NCBI GenBank assembly: GCA_964490845.1
Contig: CAZBED010000001.1
Span: 372,001 to 436,000 of the forward strand
From: JADJSS01 sp964490845
GTDB taxonomy: Bacteria > Bacteroidota > Bacteroidia > Chitinophagales > JADIYW01
Reading direction: 5' to 3'
Length of the DNA stretch: 64,000 nucleotides
Shown: piece after piece, positions 8,679-17,036 of the stretch
How positions within the stretch are numbered: the stretch's first letter is position 1
How the letters are laid out: each line of letters begins with the position of its first letter
The notes under the pieces: model-generated
What the model was told of the DNA's origin: nothing
The model's database searches: none
Seen by the model: the letters and a program-made list of their open reading frames with translations, nothing else
Made by a program: the position numbers and the translations under genes

Positions 8679-8788
8679 TCTTAGCAGAGTCACCTGAAAG
8701 GCCTGCCTGTCGGCAGACAGGGACTCTGCGTAGATGAAATTATGGCTATAGAATTACGCAGAGTCCTCTGCGAGAGACTCTGCTGAGA
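8679..8788. repeat. Composite palindromic (MITE/REP-like) element, copy 2
   Basis: A 110-bp element with terminal inverted repeats TCTTAGCAGAGTC (8679-8691) and GACTCTGCTGAGA (8776-8788), plus internal arms GACTCTGCGT (8722-8731) and ACGCAGAGTC (8756-8765). The left half encloses a perfect hairpin CCTGTC-GGCA-GACAGG (8706-8721). It could fold into two or three stem-loops. The 408-bp gap between the AIPR and helicase genes contains this element and, from 8881, the helicase promoter and leader. Confidence 0.75.
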
Positions 8789-8889
8789 AAGAAAGCATGA
8801 GACGCTTACAAGGCTTACATTCATCTGCAATTAAGCATTCCAATCACACAGCCATAACATTTGAATTCTATAATTAACGAATAAATGTG

Positions 8890-8897
8890 TATCTTTG
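8890..8897 (+). promoter_or_regulatory. -7 promoter box of the DEAD-box helicase
   Basis: TATCTTTG is an exact TAnnTTTG match. Transcription would start near 8902, leaving an unusually long leader of about 145 nt before the ATG at 9049. Confidence 0.7.
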
Positions 8898-8908
8898 CAC
8901 CAATTATA

Positions 8909-8955
8909 GAACCGGCACCACCGGTTTTTTAGCTGCCACGCGAATATGCCGGTTT
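8909..8955 (+). promoter_or_regulatory. Attenuator-like leader with two competing hairpins
   Basis: AACCGG (8910-8915) pairs with CCGGTT (8921-8926) around loop CACCA and is followed by a T run to 8930, the form of an intrinsic terminator only about 8 nt after the predicted start site. The same 5' arm extended by two bases, AACCGGCA (8910-8917), is perfectly complementary to TGCCGGTT (8947-8954), giving a longer mutually exclusive stem. This resembles a terminator/antiterminator switch, fitting temperature- or ribosome-dependent control of a helicase. The fold is seen; the function is inferred. Confidence 0.5.
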
Positions 8956-9048
8956 AAAACCCCTTCTCCAGTTTTTTATCCTGTACGTGGTTATTTATAA
9001 CAGTCTGTATGCTGCATATTCTATACATTCTCTTTTATTAAACTAAAC

Positions 9049-10299
9049 ATGTTATTTAAAGACTTGCATTTAATTGAGCCTATTTTACGGGCTCTGCAAA
9101 CCGAAGGCTATACACAGCCTACCCCTATTCAGGAACAAGCCATTCCGCATGTACTGCAACAACGCGACCTGCTGGGCTGCGCACAAACCGGTACCGGAAA
9201 AACCGCCGCATTCGCGATTCCCATGCTGCAATTGCTGGCAGAAAACCTCGTGAACGGCAAACCGACCAAAGCGCCGAAAGCGCTCATCTTAACACCGACC
9301 CGCGAGCTGGCCATACAAATTGAGGAAAGTTTCGCCGCCTATGGCCGACATATTCCGTTGAAACGCGCTGTCATCTTCGGCGGGGTAAATCAGCATTCTC
9401 AGGTAATGACGCTGCAAAAAGGCATCGATATTCTCATCGCTACCCCCGGCCGTTTGCTCGACCTGATGAATCAGGGATACGTTGACCTGCGTTCCATCCG
9501 GATCTTCGTACTGGATGAAGCCGACCGCATGCTCGATATGGGCTTCGTGAACGACGTAAAAAAAGTGATTGCGAAATTGCCGGTACAACGGCAAACCTTA
9601 TTTTTTTCGGCTACCATGCCGGCGGAAATTAAGGGTCTGGCGGATTCTATTTTAACAAACCCCGCGAAAGTGGAAGTCACTCCCGTATCTTCAACTGCCG
9701 ACACGATTGATCAGTCCATCTTTTTTGTAGACAAGAAAAACAAGAGCGCATTGCTGACTTTTCTCTTAAAAGACAAAGCTATCAAAAGTGCACTGGTCTT
9801 CACCCGCACCAAACACGGCGCTGACAAAGTGGTGAAAATACTGAATGCAGCGACTATCAAATCGGCCGCTATCCACGGCAATAAATCTCAGAATGCACGA
9901 CAAGCGGCTTTGCAAAATTTTAAAAACGGCGACATTCGCGTATTGGTAGCGACCGATATCGCCGCACGCGGCATCGACGTGGATGACTTAACGCATGTAT
10001 TCAACTTCGAATTGCCGGAAGTACCGGAAACGTACGTGCACAGAATAGGCAGAACCGGCAGGGCGGGAAATTCCGGTATATCCTTCTCCTTCTGTGATAC
10101 GGAAGAAAAATTGTTGCTGCGCGATATCCAGAAACTGATTGGCAAGCAAATTCCGGTACGGGTGGATCATCCTTATCCGTTATCACAGGCGGTGGCTGAA
10201 CTGGAGAAACCGCATGTACACCAATTCGCGCCGCCGCAAAAGAAAACAAATGCACCGGAAAAGAAAAAACGCAAATGGTATCATAAACCAAGGGCATAA
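9049..10299 (+). CDS. DEAD-box ATP-dependent RNA helicase, RhlE-like
   Basis: 416 residues with the complete DEAD-box core. The Q motif is PTPIQEQAIP, motif I AQTGTGKT (about 44-51), Ia PTRELA, II LDEADRML, III SAT, and the C-terminal RecA lobe has VATDIAARGID and HRIGRTGRAG. The short basic tail, ending KKKRKWYHK, is typical of RhlE-type helicases that bind rRNA. It would unwind RNA duplexes in ribosome assembly or mRNA turnover, often induced by cold. A long structured leader precedes the gene and a strong terminator follows it, so it is monocistronic. Confidence 0.94.
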   Translation: MLFKDLHLIEPILRALQTEGYTQPTPIQEQAIPHVLQQRDLLGCAQTGTGKTAAFAIPMLQLLAENLVNGKPTKAPKALILTPTRELAIQIEESFAAYGRHIPLKRAVIFGGVNQHSQVMTLQKGIDILIATPGRLLDLMNQGYVDLRSIRIFVLDEADRMLDMGFVNDVKKVIAKLPVQRQTLFFSATMPAEIKGLADSILTNPAKVEVTPVSSTADTIDQSIFFVDKKNKSALLTFLLKDKAIKSALVFTRTKHGADKVVKILNAATIKSAAIHGNKSQNARQAALQNFKNGDIRVLVATDIAARGIDVDDLTHVFNFELPEVPETYVHRIGRTGRAGNSGISFSFCDTEEKLLLRDIQKLIGKQIPVRVDHPYPLSQAVAELEKPHVHQFAPPQKKTNAPEKKKRKWYHKPRA

Positions 10300-10325
10300 T
10301 AAGTTCATGCACTCAAATTAATTGG

Positions 10326-10366
10326 TAAGGTTTTTGTTATAGTTATAACAAAAACCTTATTTTTTA
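10326..10366 (+). terminator. Rho-independent terminator after the helicase
   Basis: A perfect 15-bp inverted repeat (10326-10340 and 10345-10359) with a four-base loop is followed by a T-rich run. It ends about 12 bases before the start codon of the next gene. Confidence 0.85.
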
Positions 10367-10377
10367 TCCGGAAATGT

Positions 10378-11142
10378 ATGAAAACTGCGGGTATATTTTT
10401 GGCAATGGTATTGACGACTGCAATTTGTCGGGCGGAAAAAGATTTCCCGGATTGTGAGAAAACCTACTTCACGTCGGGGCAACTGTCTACACAAAAATAT
10501 TTTGACAAGGCGCATCGTTTCGGGAAAGCCTATGCCTATAACAAAAAAGGGAAAGTGATTTATGAGAAAGACCTCCGTGCCTTTGCCGGACATGCATCTG
10601 TCTATTTCACGTTTCATCCCAACGGCGCAGTAAAACGGGCAGACTGGAGCAGCGCGCCGGATGCGGGCATTCAGTGGTACAGCAGCAGGGATGAGTTTTC
10701 GGAAGACGGCAACTTAATCTACCATGCCGTCCAAAACTATGATGATTATATTCAATTAAGAGCGCCATTGTACGACAAAAGAAAAGACACGGAGATTATA
10801 GTTAAACCCGGAAAAAACGATACCATCATCACCGACAAGAAGAAAGTGGAAACCTGGTTCATCAATCACACCTGGTATCCGGTAACGGTTATCGCTATTA
10901 GTAAGACTACCCAGAAGGAAGTGTCGGAAGAGAAAATCATGCCCGGTGACAGCGTGAGCATCGTCAGTTATGATTTTAGCACAAAAAATAATGAGCCATC
11001 CCGCAAGTATAAATTTGAACTTATTCCCAATATCACAAACAGCCAGCTAAAGCCTGTTGTAAAATCTATCAGAAGAAAAATAAAACCTAATAAAAATGTG
11101 GTCTATTATTATACCGTGGAAAATAAATCAAAGCCGGATTAG
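10378..11142 (+). CDS. Secreted hypothetical protein with YwqK/MORN-like N-terminal repeats
   Basis: 254 residues. A signal peptide is visible (MKTAGIFLAMVLTTAICRA). Residues of about 25-120 show repeated motifs of the form YFTSGQL, YNKKGKV, FHPNGAV, FSEDGNL, similar to the MORN-variant repeats of YwqK-type proteins. The C-terminal half (NTWFINHTWYPVTV region onward) looks like a beta-rich domain. It is probably periplasmic or surface exposed; function unknown. The gene begins just after the helicase terminator and its last 15 bases overlap the convergent AAA_14 gene. No clear promoter box lies in the short upstream gap. Confidence 0.75.
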   Translation: MKTAGIFLAMVLTTAICRAEKDFPDCEKTYFTSGQLSTQKYFDKAHRFGKAYAYNKKGKVIYEKDLRAFAGHASVYFTFHPNGAVKRADWSSAPDAGIQWYSSRDEFSEDGNLIYHAVQNYDDYIQLRAPLYDKRKDTEIIVKPGKNDTIITDKKKVETWFINHTWYPVTVIAISKTTQKEVSEEKIMPGDSVSIVSYDFSTKNNEPSRKYKFELIPNITNSQLKPVVKSIRRKIKPNKNVVYYYTVENKSKPD

Positions 11143-12363
11143 TTCGATGGTTTCCGGTTTATTTGTCTCAAAGGAAACGGGCCGCAAAGGAAATCCGCTG
11201 TACGCATTCATAAACTTTTTGAATTTTGACGGTTTATATTGTGTATCATTATATTTCACTTCGTAGGCCTTTCCGGTATATAAGGTATCTTCGACAATAA
11301 AATCTACTTCATTGCCATCAGCGGTTCGCCAGTAACGCAGGCTGTCTGTACCGTACTGCTGGCGCAGACGAATGAACACAAAATTCTCCAACAACTGTCC
11401 TTTATCCGACCTCTGAGAGACCGGATGCTGCAATTGATTACAAATAATATTCCGCAATCCTAAATCATTAAAATAAACCTTAGGCATTTTTACCAATTCC
11501 TTTCGCAGATTTCCATATTTAGGAGGCAGCAAATGTATATGGAATGATTTTCGGAGCAAGTATAAATAATTGTCTATCGTGCCAACCGAAAGTTTAAGGG
11601 TATTGGCAAGTTCATTCTGATTAACCAGATTTCCAACCTGATCCGCCAGGATACGAACAAGGTTAAAGTATTTTAATTCTTCTTTGATGTCCGCCTCCAG
11701 CGCGTCCTTTTTCATATGCGAGTTCACCAAATCTTTCAACAAATCAATCTTGGCAGAATTGCTACTTTCCAGCACTACAGCAGGATAACCTCCGTAAATC
11801 ATATATTCATCAAACAGATTATCCAGTTCTTTCCTCTTCAGCGATTGATAGTCCGGACGCCTCCTTAGCTGCTGCCACTCTGCTATCAGTTTATCTTCCG
11901 ATTTGAAATGCAGGAACTCTTCAAAGTTCAGGGTATATAATTCAAATATCTTCTTCCTGCCAGCAAGTGAATCTTTAAAATCCCGGTTGATATAAAAGGC
12001 ACTGCTTCCTGTTGCTATTATCTTTACTTTGCCGGAAAATTTATCATATAACAACTTTAAAAAATTGGTCGGATCTTGGGCATATTGAACCTCGTCAATT
12101 AATAAATACATTCTATCATTGTGCGTTAAATCATCCGGATGAATAGTATACCTGAAAATATTTTCCGGATGCTCATCCAAAGCTTTCAGGATGAGGGGTT
12201 CTTCCAGAGTAATGTAGAATGCCTTTAATTTTTTTTTCAATAAATACGTTTCGAGTTGTCTGATAATAGTCGTCTTGCCAATCTGGCGAGCACCTATTAC
12301 TATCGAATGTCTATTTTCGGGTAAGTGACTGATTAATGCCTCAAAAATTTCTGTTCGTGTCAT
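11128..12363 (-). CDS. AAA_14/DUF4143 family ATPase
   Basis: 411 residues. The N-terminal AAA+ domain has Walker A GARQIGKTT (from residue 24), Walker B YLLIDEVQ (about 105-112) and an ATGSSAF sensor-like motif. The C-terminal DUF4143 region includes GNEVDFIVED and AYEVKYN, a pattern resembling a PD-(D/E)xK nuclease-like fold. Such stand-alone proteins are abundant and multicopy in Bacteroidota; their job is unproven, with proposals ranging from toxin-like to DNA-handling roles. A -7 box (12384-12391) and three 18-bp repeats lie immediately upstream, suggesting specific regulation. The 3' end overlaps the convergent gene by 15 bases. Confidence 0.88.
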   Translation of the reverse strand: MTRTEIFEALISHLPENRHSIVIGARQIGKTTIIRQLETYLLKKKLKAFYITLEEPLILKALDEHPENIFRYTIHPDDLTHNDRMYLLIDEVQYAQDPTNFLKLLYDKFSGKVKIIATGSSAFYINRDFKDSLAGRKKIFELYTLNFEEFLHFKSEDKLIAEWQQLRRRPDYQSLKRKELDNLFDEYMIYGGYPAVVLESSNSAKIDLLKDLVNSHMKKDALEADIKEELKYFNLVRILADQVGNLVNQNELANTLKLSVGTIDNYLYLLRKSFHIHLLPPKYGNLRKELVKMPKVYFNDLGLRNIICNQLQHPVSQRSDKGQLLENFVFIRLRQQYGTDSLRYWRTADGNEVDFIVEDTLYTGKAYEVKYNDTQYKPSKFKKFMNAYSGFPLRPVSFETNKPETIELIRL

Positions 12364-12383
12364 ACATTCGTGTATTCCTGACG

Positions 12384-12391
12384 CAAAGATA
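12384..12391 (-). promoter_or_regulatory. -7 promoter box of the AAA_14 gene
   Basis: On the minus strand TATCTTTG is an exact consensus match. Transcription would start near 12378, about 15 nt before the ATG. Confidence 0.65.
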
Positions 12392-12397
12392 GGTAAA

Positions 12398-12478
12398 ATC
12401 GATAATTTTAGATTTCAAATGTGTAAATATCGGATAATTTTAGATTGTAAATGAAAAAATATCGGATAATTTTAGATT
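12398..12478. repeat. Three 18-bp iteron-like repeats upstream of the AAA_14 gene
   Basis: ATCGGATAATTTTAGATT occurs at 12429-12446 and 12461-12478. A copy lacking one G starts at 12398 (ATCGATAATTTTAGATTT, to 12415). The period is 31-32 bp, three helical turns. The first copy covers the -33 region of the AAA_14 promoter. Likely protein-binding sites; the regulator is unknown. Confidence 0.7.
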
Positions 12479-12499
12479 TATGTTAAAAAAACATCGGTT

Positions 12500-13708
12500 T
12501 TATAGTGCATGTTTGGGTGTTTCCATGTACTTCATATCCTCGAGGTAAGCATCTTTTACAGCCTGAGCCACTTTTACCGCCACATTGAGGTCTAACGTTG
12601 AGGGAATTATATTATCCCGGTGTAAATCTTCGACGCAACTTGCAATGGCATAAGCGGCAGCCACTTTCATTCGCGGCGTGATTCTTCGGGCGCGGATGTC
12701 GAGGGCACCGCGGAAAATTCCGGGAAATGCAAGCACATTATTGATCTGATTCGGCACATCGCTTCTGCCGGTCCCCACCACACCGGCACCGCCGAGGTAT
12801 GCATTTTCCGGTGAAATTTCAGGGATTGGGTTGGCAAGCGGAAAGATGATGGGAGCTGTATTCATACTCGCCACATCTTCTGTGGTCAGCTGGTTTGCCT
12901 GGCTTACGCCAATAAAGACATCGGCATTCTTCAAAGCTGTTTTCAGAGTACCTTTCGTATTAAACGGGTTGGTGTATTTTAAAATCTCGCGTTTGAAATC
13001 ATTTAAATCAGAACGGTCTTTGTGTATAATACCTTTGGTATCGCACATCACGATTTGTTTTACTGGCGTGCACACAGAAGGATCAATTTCATGGCACATC
13101 AGCAGTTTGGATATAGCCAGGCCGGCGGCACCCGCCCCGTTAATCACCACCTTCAGTTCTGCAATATTTTTGTTCAGTAATTTGCAGGCATTAATAATTC
13201 CGGCGAGTACAACGATAGCGGTACCATGCTGGTCGTCATGAAAAACGGGAATACCCAAGCCCTGCAGACGTTCTTCGATTTCAAAACAACGCGGAGAAGA
13301 GATGTCCTCCAGATTGATGCCTCCGAAGACCGGTGCAATATTTTTTATAGTCTGAATGATTTCTTCCGTATTCTGGGTGGCGAGGCAAATGGGGAATGCA
13401 TCCACTCCTGCGAATTTTTTAAACAGCATCGCCTTACCTTCCATCACCGGGATAGCCGCTTCGGGGCCTAAATTGCCTAACCCGAGGATAGCGGATCCAT
13501 CCGTTACTACAGCCACCATATTCCCTTTGATGGTCAAATCCCAGATTTTCTCCTCATCATTTGCAATCTGCCGCACAGGCTCTGCCACTCCGGGAGAATA
13601 ACATAAGGTCAGATCGTTTTTTGTCGCCAGGTCTGTCTTCAATTCAACGGAAATCTTTCCTTTCAGCTTTTCGTGCAACTCCAGGGATTCTCGGGAATAA
13701 TCTTTCAT
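12500..13708 (-). CDS. NAD(P)-dependent malic enzyme
   Basis: 402 residues. It oxidatively decarboxylates malate to pyruvate, supplying pyruvate and reducing equivalents. Motifs: TLCYSPGVAEPV near the N-terminus, GLGNLGPEAAIPVMEGKA with the catalytic lysine, the metal-binding INLEDISSPRCFEIE and HDDQHGTA, and the Rossmann VVINGAGAAGLAIS. It lacks the C-terminal phosphotransacetylase-like domain of the longer MaeB-type enzymes, so it is the short stand-alone type, not a truncated one. Cofactor preference cannot be set with certainty. The ATG at 13708 fits the family. Confidence 0.92.
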   Translation of the reverse strand: MKDYSRESLELHEKLKGKISVELKTDLATKNDLTLCYSPGVAEPVRQIANDEEKIWDLTIKGNMVAVVTDGSAILGLGNLGPEAAIPVMEGKAMLFKKFAGVDAFPICLATQNTEEIIQTIKNIAPVFGGINLEDISSPRCFEIEERLQGLGIPVFHDDQHGTAIVVLAGIINACKLLNKNIAELKVVINGAGAAGLAISKLLMCHEIDPSVCTPVKQIVMCDTKGIIHKDRSDLNDFKREILKYTNPFNTKGTLKTALKNADVFIGVSQANQLTTEDVASMNTAPIIFPLANPIPEISPENAYLGGAGVVGTGRSDVPNQINNVLAFPGIFRGALDIRARRITPRMKVAAAYAIASCVEDLHRDNIIPSTLDLNVAVKVAQAVKDAYLEDMKYMETPKHAL

Positions 13709-13843
13709 ATACTAGTATTGGTTTATACCATCAAATTTTGTGAATACTAAGATAGGGAGATTGCGCGTTGTTATGCGCTAAATATTGTTAGAAAGGCAGG
13801 TTTAATGATTACTTAAAAAGTACGGTAGTAGCCGGAAGGCCAC

Positions 13844-15100
13844 TTATATCAGGAAATTGAACAGCATAGGGTTCTCCTGAATAGGAATATAATCCACTTT
13901 ATATTTCTTCATCCGCTGTAACAGCGCATCATAATCGCTTCTGTTTTTCTGTTCAATACCGACTAATGCCGGCCCGCTTTCCTTGCTGTTCTTCTTCGTA
14001 TATTCAAACAAAGTGATATCATCATTTTCGCCCAGCACTTTGTTGACGAACTGTTTTAATGCTCCGCTGCGTTGCGGAAATTTTATAATGAAATAATGTT
14101 TCAATCCTTCATAAATCAGGGAGCGCTCCTTGATATCCGGCATGCGTTCGATGTCGTTGTTGCCGCCGCTTAAGATGCAAACGACTGTTTTCCCTTTGAT
14201 TTGTTCTTTATAAAAATCAAGTGCTGCAATAGACAAGGCGCCGGCTGGTTCCGCCACTATGGCATCCTGATTATATAACTGCAGGATGCGGGTACAAATT
14301 CTGCCTTCCGGCACCAAGACCATGTCATCCAGCCCCTTTTTGCAAATCGGCAAGGTGATATGACCTACCTGTTTGACAGCTGCTCCATCCACAAAGCTGT
14401 CGATTTTATCGAGTAGAATGACTTTATTCTTTTTGATGGATTGTTCCATCGCCGGAGCACCTGCAGGCTCCACCCCGATAATTTTAGTTGCAGGGGAAAA
14501 CTGTTTGAACCAGGTAATGATACCGGCGGCCAGACCTCCGCCGCCAATAGGGATAAAAACAAAATCAATTTTTTTCTTACCCATTTGTTCCAGCACTTCC
14601 AATCCTACAGTGCCTTGCCCTTCAATAATTAATTTATGGTCGAATGGTGAAACAAATATTTTGTTTTCTTTTTGTGTGAATTTAATGGCCGCATTCTTGG
14701 CATCATCGTAAGTATCCCCTGACAGGACAATCTCTATATATTTCTTACCCAGTCGCTCTACAGCGGATACTTTCTGTTTGGGTGTTGTTACCGGCATAAA
14801 CACGATTCCTTTAATCTTCAGCAGACTGCAAGACAAGGCAAATCCCTGCGCGTGGTTGCCGGCGCTGGAACATACTACACCTTGCTTTTTCTGTGCCGCG
14901 GTTAACTGAGACATTAAATTATAAGCTCCCCGTATTTTATAGGATCGAACGACCTGTAAGTCTTCTCTTTTAAGATAGATTTTCGCCCCGAATTCTTCTG
15001 AAAGATGTTCATTGAGTTTTAGCGGGGTAGTTTCCACAACATTGCTCAGTACTTTTTTTGCCTTTACAATCCCTTGTACGGTGGGTAGTTCCATTGTCAT
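13844..15100 (-). CDS. ilvA: Threonine ammonia-lyase (threonine deaminase)
   Basis: 418 residues. It converts threonine to 2-oxobutanoate and ammonia, the first step toward isoleucine. The pyridoxal-phosphate lysine is K55 in SYKIRGAYN; CSSAGNHAQG and IPIGGGGLAAG are the substrate and phosphate-binding loops. The C-terminal part from about residue 330 (HYFIIKFPQRSGALKQFV) is a single ACT-like regulatory domain as in short biosynthetic enzymes. Two near-adjacent Met codons (M1, M3) could serve as start. A weak TAACTTCG lies upstream. Confidence 0.94.
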   Translation of the reverse strand: MTMELPTVQGIVKAKKVLSNVVETTPLKLNEHLSEEFGAKIYLKREDLQVVRSYKIRGAYNLMSQLTAAQKKQGVVCSSAGNHAQGFALSCSLLKIKGIVFMPVTTPKQKVSAVERLGKKYIEIVLSGDTYDDAKNAAIKFTQKENKIFVSPFDHKLIIEGQGTVGLEVLEQMGKKKIDFVFIPIGGGGLAAGIITWFKQFSPATKIIGVEPAGAPAMEQSIKKNKVILLDKIDSFVDGAAVKQVGHITLPICKKGLDDMVLVPEGRICTRILQLYNQDAIVAEPAGALSIAALDFYKEQIKGKTVVCILSGGNNDIERMPDIKERSLIYEGLKHYFIIKFPQRSGALKQFVNKVLGENDDITLFEYTKKNSKESGPALVGIEQKNRSDYDALLQRMKKYKVDYIPIQENPMLFNFLI

Positions 15101-15164
15101 AATACGACGAAGTTAGGGAATAACAGGTACTTGTTTAAGATAATACAGTAAATTTTTCATTAAA

Positions 15165-15653
15165 CTATATCAGTCCGAATTGCATAAAATGATGCATAAA
15201 GTGTTTGTACTGAAAAATGAGCCATTGCCGCTTATTCAGCTGTCCGAATATAGGATGCAGTAATGTGGTAAAATCAACGGCGTTGATGGTTTCCAGAAAA
15301 CGGCTGATGGTTTGTTTCAGATACTCTTTCGCATCCTTCAAGTTCGCAGTTTTCAGCGGAACGGTTTCGTTTTTTGGAAGAAAGGGCGGTTTGAAATTGG
15401 GCAGCATGCCATATTCGCTATGCAAAAACTCCAACTGCCTGGGAAGTTTCTCCTCTGGCATTATCAGTTGAACCTTATCATTAAACAGGACAAACTCAAG
15501 CGGGAATGCCAAATGCTCTATCATGTGATGGGCGCTCATCATACCCCATCGCGGCTGTTCATCTCCGGAGATATCATCAATCAGCTGAAGCACTCTGGAA
15601 CGAAAAAAATCTTCCAGGTCTATATTCATATCCAGGATAACCCTGTTTTGCAT
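15165..15653 (-). CDS. DinB-fold (DUF1569-like) protein
   Basis: 162 residues. Conserved histidines in WGMMSAHHMIEHL and in the C-terminal WLIFQYKHFMHHFMQFGLI match the metal-binding helical bundle of the DinB/DUF1569 superfamily. The C-terminus HPIFGQLNKRQW is typical of that group. The activity is unknown; relatives include thiol-dependent metalloenzymes. It is the last gene of a same-strand cluster, 15 bases after the small secreted protein gene. Met10 could be an alternative start. Confidence 0.68.
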   Translation of the reverse strand: MQNRVILDMNIDLEDFFRSRVLQLIDDISGDEQPRWGMMSAHHMIEHLAFPLEFVLFNDKVQLIMPEEKLPRQLEFLHSEYGMLPNFKPPFLPKNETVPLKTANLKDAKEYLKQTISRFLETINAVDFTTLLHPIFGQLNKRQWLIFQYKHFMHHFMQFGLI

Positions 15654-15668
15654 GATTTTTATTTCAGG

Positions 15669-15917
15669 TTAATATTTGTTATATCCCAGTGAAAAATCAA
15701 CAGGAATCTTTTTGCGGTTCAACTGGTCTTCAAAATTGCAAAAGAATCCCTGTTTGAAGGAAGGTGTTTTGAAAGTAGCGGAATCCTGTTTTTGTTTCTG
15801 CGTAACTGCCAGTAAAATACTTTGTGTATTTAACGTTTTTTGTTTAACAGACAAAGAATCCTGTGCCTGCAGCAAAGTGGCAATAACCATCACGAAAAGC
15901 AGGAATGGTGTTCGCAT
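15669..15917 (-). CDS. Small secreted hypothetical protein
   Basis: 82 residues with a signal peptide (MRTPFLLFVMVIATLLQAQ). The mature part is short, polar and lysine/glutamine-rich, with one cysteine. I do not recognise a family. It begins 3 bases after the stop of the gamma-glutamylcyclotransferase-like gene, so co-transcription is likely and supports it being real. Confidence 0.6.
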   Translation of the reverse strand: MRTPFLLFVMVIATLLQAQDSLSVKQKTLNTQSILLAVTQKQKQDSATFKTPSFKQGFFCNFEDQLNRKKIPVDFSLGYNKY

Positions 15918-15920
15918 ACA

Positions 15921-16313
15921 TTATGGATTTAAGAAATCGCCGGATTCTATCAGCTCCGCTTTTTCGGGAAGTGGAATATTGTAGAAATACACCCAACTGT
16001 CCAGTTCTTCCTTTTCCGTTTTTATTCTTGCTTTCACCCTTCTGTATTCATATGGTTCTTCCCCCACACCAATTCCTTCATATTCATCAATCTTTTTGAG
16101 TATACTGACATCATTCAAGATAAACACATCCCCGATGACTTCATCATTTACATCTGATGTTTCGATTAAAGCAGGGTACCAGTCAATGCGATACAGGCGC
16201 GCTTTGGGCAGGACGGCAAGACCAATAAGTGTGGCATTTTCCGCTAAAGACCCGGCCATAGGGTGATTCTGGTTCAGACGGAGGGTGCCATAGGCAAAAA
16301 GATATTCAGACAT
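15921..16313 (-). CDS. Gamma-glutamylcyclotransferase-like (AIG2/GGCT) protein
   Basis: About 130 residues from the ATG at 16313, which gives the classical N-terminus MSEYLFAYGTLR. YGTL is the substrate-binding loop of the GGCT fold, and the acidic stretch KIDEYEGIG carries the catalytic glutamate position. The family releases 5-oxoproline from gamma-glutamyl compounds, although many bacterial members have untested substrates. An in-frame ATG upstream (16349) would add 12 residues unlike the family and is less likely. Confidence 0.85.
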   Translation of the reverse strand: MSEYLFAYGTLRLNQNHPMAGSLAENATLIGLAVLPKARLYRIDWYPALIETSDVNDEVIGDVFILNDVSILKKIDEYEGIGVGEEPYEYRRVKARIKTEKEELDSWVYFYNIPLPEKAELIESGDFLNP

Positions 16314-16370
16314 AAGGGTAAAAATAAAAACTCGATGGTTAAAATGCAAAAAACAGGCTGCTAAATTATT

Positions 16371-17036
16371 TTAAAATATGACACCGGCTGTCATTTGAAA
16401 CATATGGGTTTGTGTCCTGAATACTTCCTTGTAAAAACTCCGGAATCCCAGATTGTATTTAAAATCAAAAATAAACATAGCGATATCCATGCCGGTTCCT
16501 AACTGATAGCTGAACTGCTCAGGCCGGAGTATGGCTCTTTTTTCATACTGTTTCAGCTTATACACTTCCGTACTGTTCTGCTGATACAATACGGCGTGTG
16601 TCTTCATAATAAAATCTGCTTCTATGCCATTGTAGATACGCCATTTGAAAATTGGTTTTTTCACCGGTATGGCTCCGAAGATAAAAGGAATACCAAAAGT
16701 ATGATAGCGCATGGTCATGTGATTTATTGAGATATTGGGGCCGAAAGTACCTGTTAAGGCGTCACTGTTTATATGAACCTGTGTCCACAGATAATTCATT
16801 TCAAACTGCGCGAAAACTTTTTGTCTGGATACCCTGAAAAAAATACCTCCCTGATATCCGGCGCCGATGTCTTTCTGGCCTTTATTTTCATAGATGTAAT
16901 GATTAATATTCACTCCCGACTGAAAACCTACCTGCATTTTCGGTCTGGCGCCTGTTTTAAAGACATGAGGTTTCATCTCTCCGAATAAAAAAAGCGGAAG
17001 CAGCACTATATATCCTATCAGGAGATTTTTCTTCAT
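16371..17036 (-). CDS. Outer-membrane beta-barrel protein
   Basis: About 221 residues from the ATG at 17036. A signal peptide (MKKNLLIGYIVLLPLFLFG) precedes alternating beta-strands with aromatic ends, such as KMQVGFQSGVNINHY and IFFRVSRQKVFAQFEMNY, and it closes with FQMTAGVIF, a typical barrel end. It resembles PorT-like or generic Bacteroidota outer-membrane barrels. Its start codon overlaps the stop of the formylglycine-generating-enzyme gene as ATGA, so translation is coupled. The link with sulfatase genes suggests a role at the surface, but the function is unknown. Confidence 0.72.
   Translation of the reverse strand: MKKNLLIGYIVLLPLFLFGEMKPHVFKTGARPKMQVGFQSGVNINHYIYENKGQKDIGAGYQGGIFFRVSRQKVFAQFEMNYLWTQVHINSDALTGTFGPNISINHMTMRYHTFGIPFIFGAIPVKKPIFKWRIYNGIEADFIMKTHAVLYQQNSTEVYKLKQYEKRAILRPEQFSYQLGTGMDIAMFIFDFKYNLGFRSFYKEVFRTQTHMFQMTAGVIF

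Noticed and set aside
10326..10359. Long perfect inverted repeat as an insertion-sequence end
   Set aside because: The two arms are four bases apart and followed by a T run just after a gene stop, which is a terminator shape; no transposase is present.
12398..12478. Three repeats considered as a mini CRISPR array
   Set aside because: The 18-bp copies are separated by only 13-14 AT-rich bases, sit on a promoter, and no cas gene is in the window.
12500..13708. Truncated malic enzyme lacking its phosphotransacetylase-like domain
   Set aside because: The stop falls cleanly after the malic-enzyme domain and stand-alone enzymes of this length are a normal family form.
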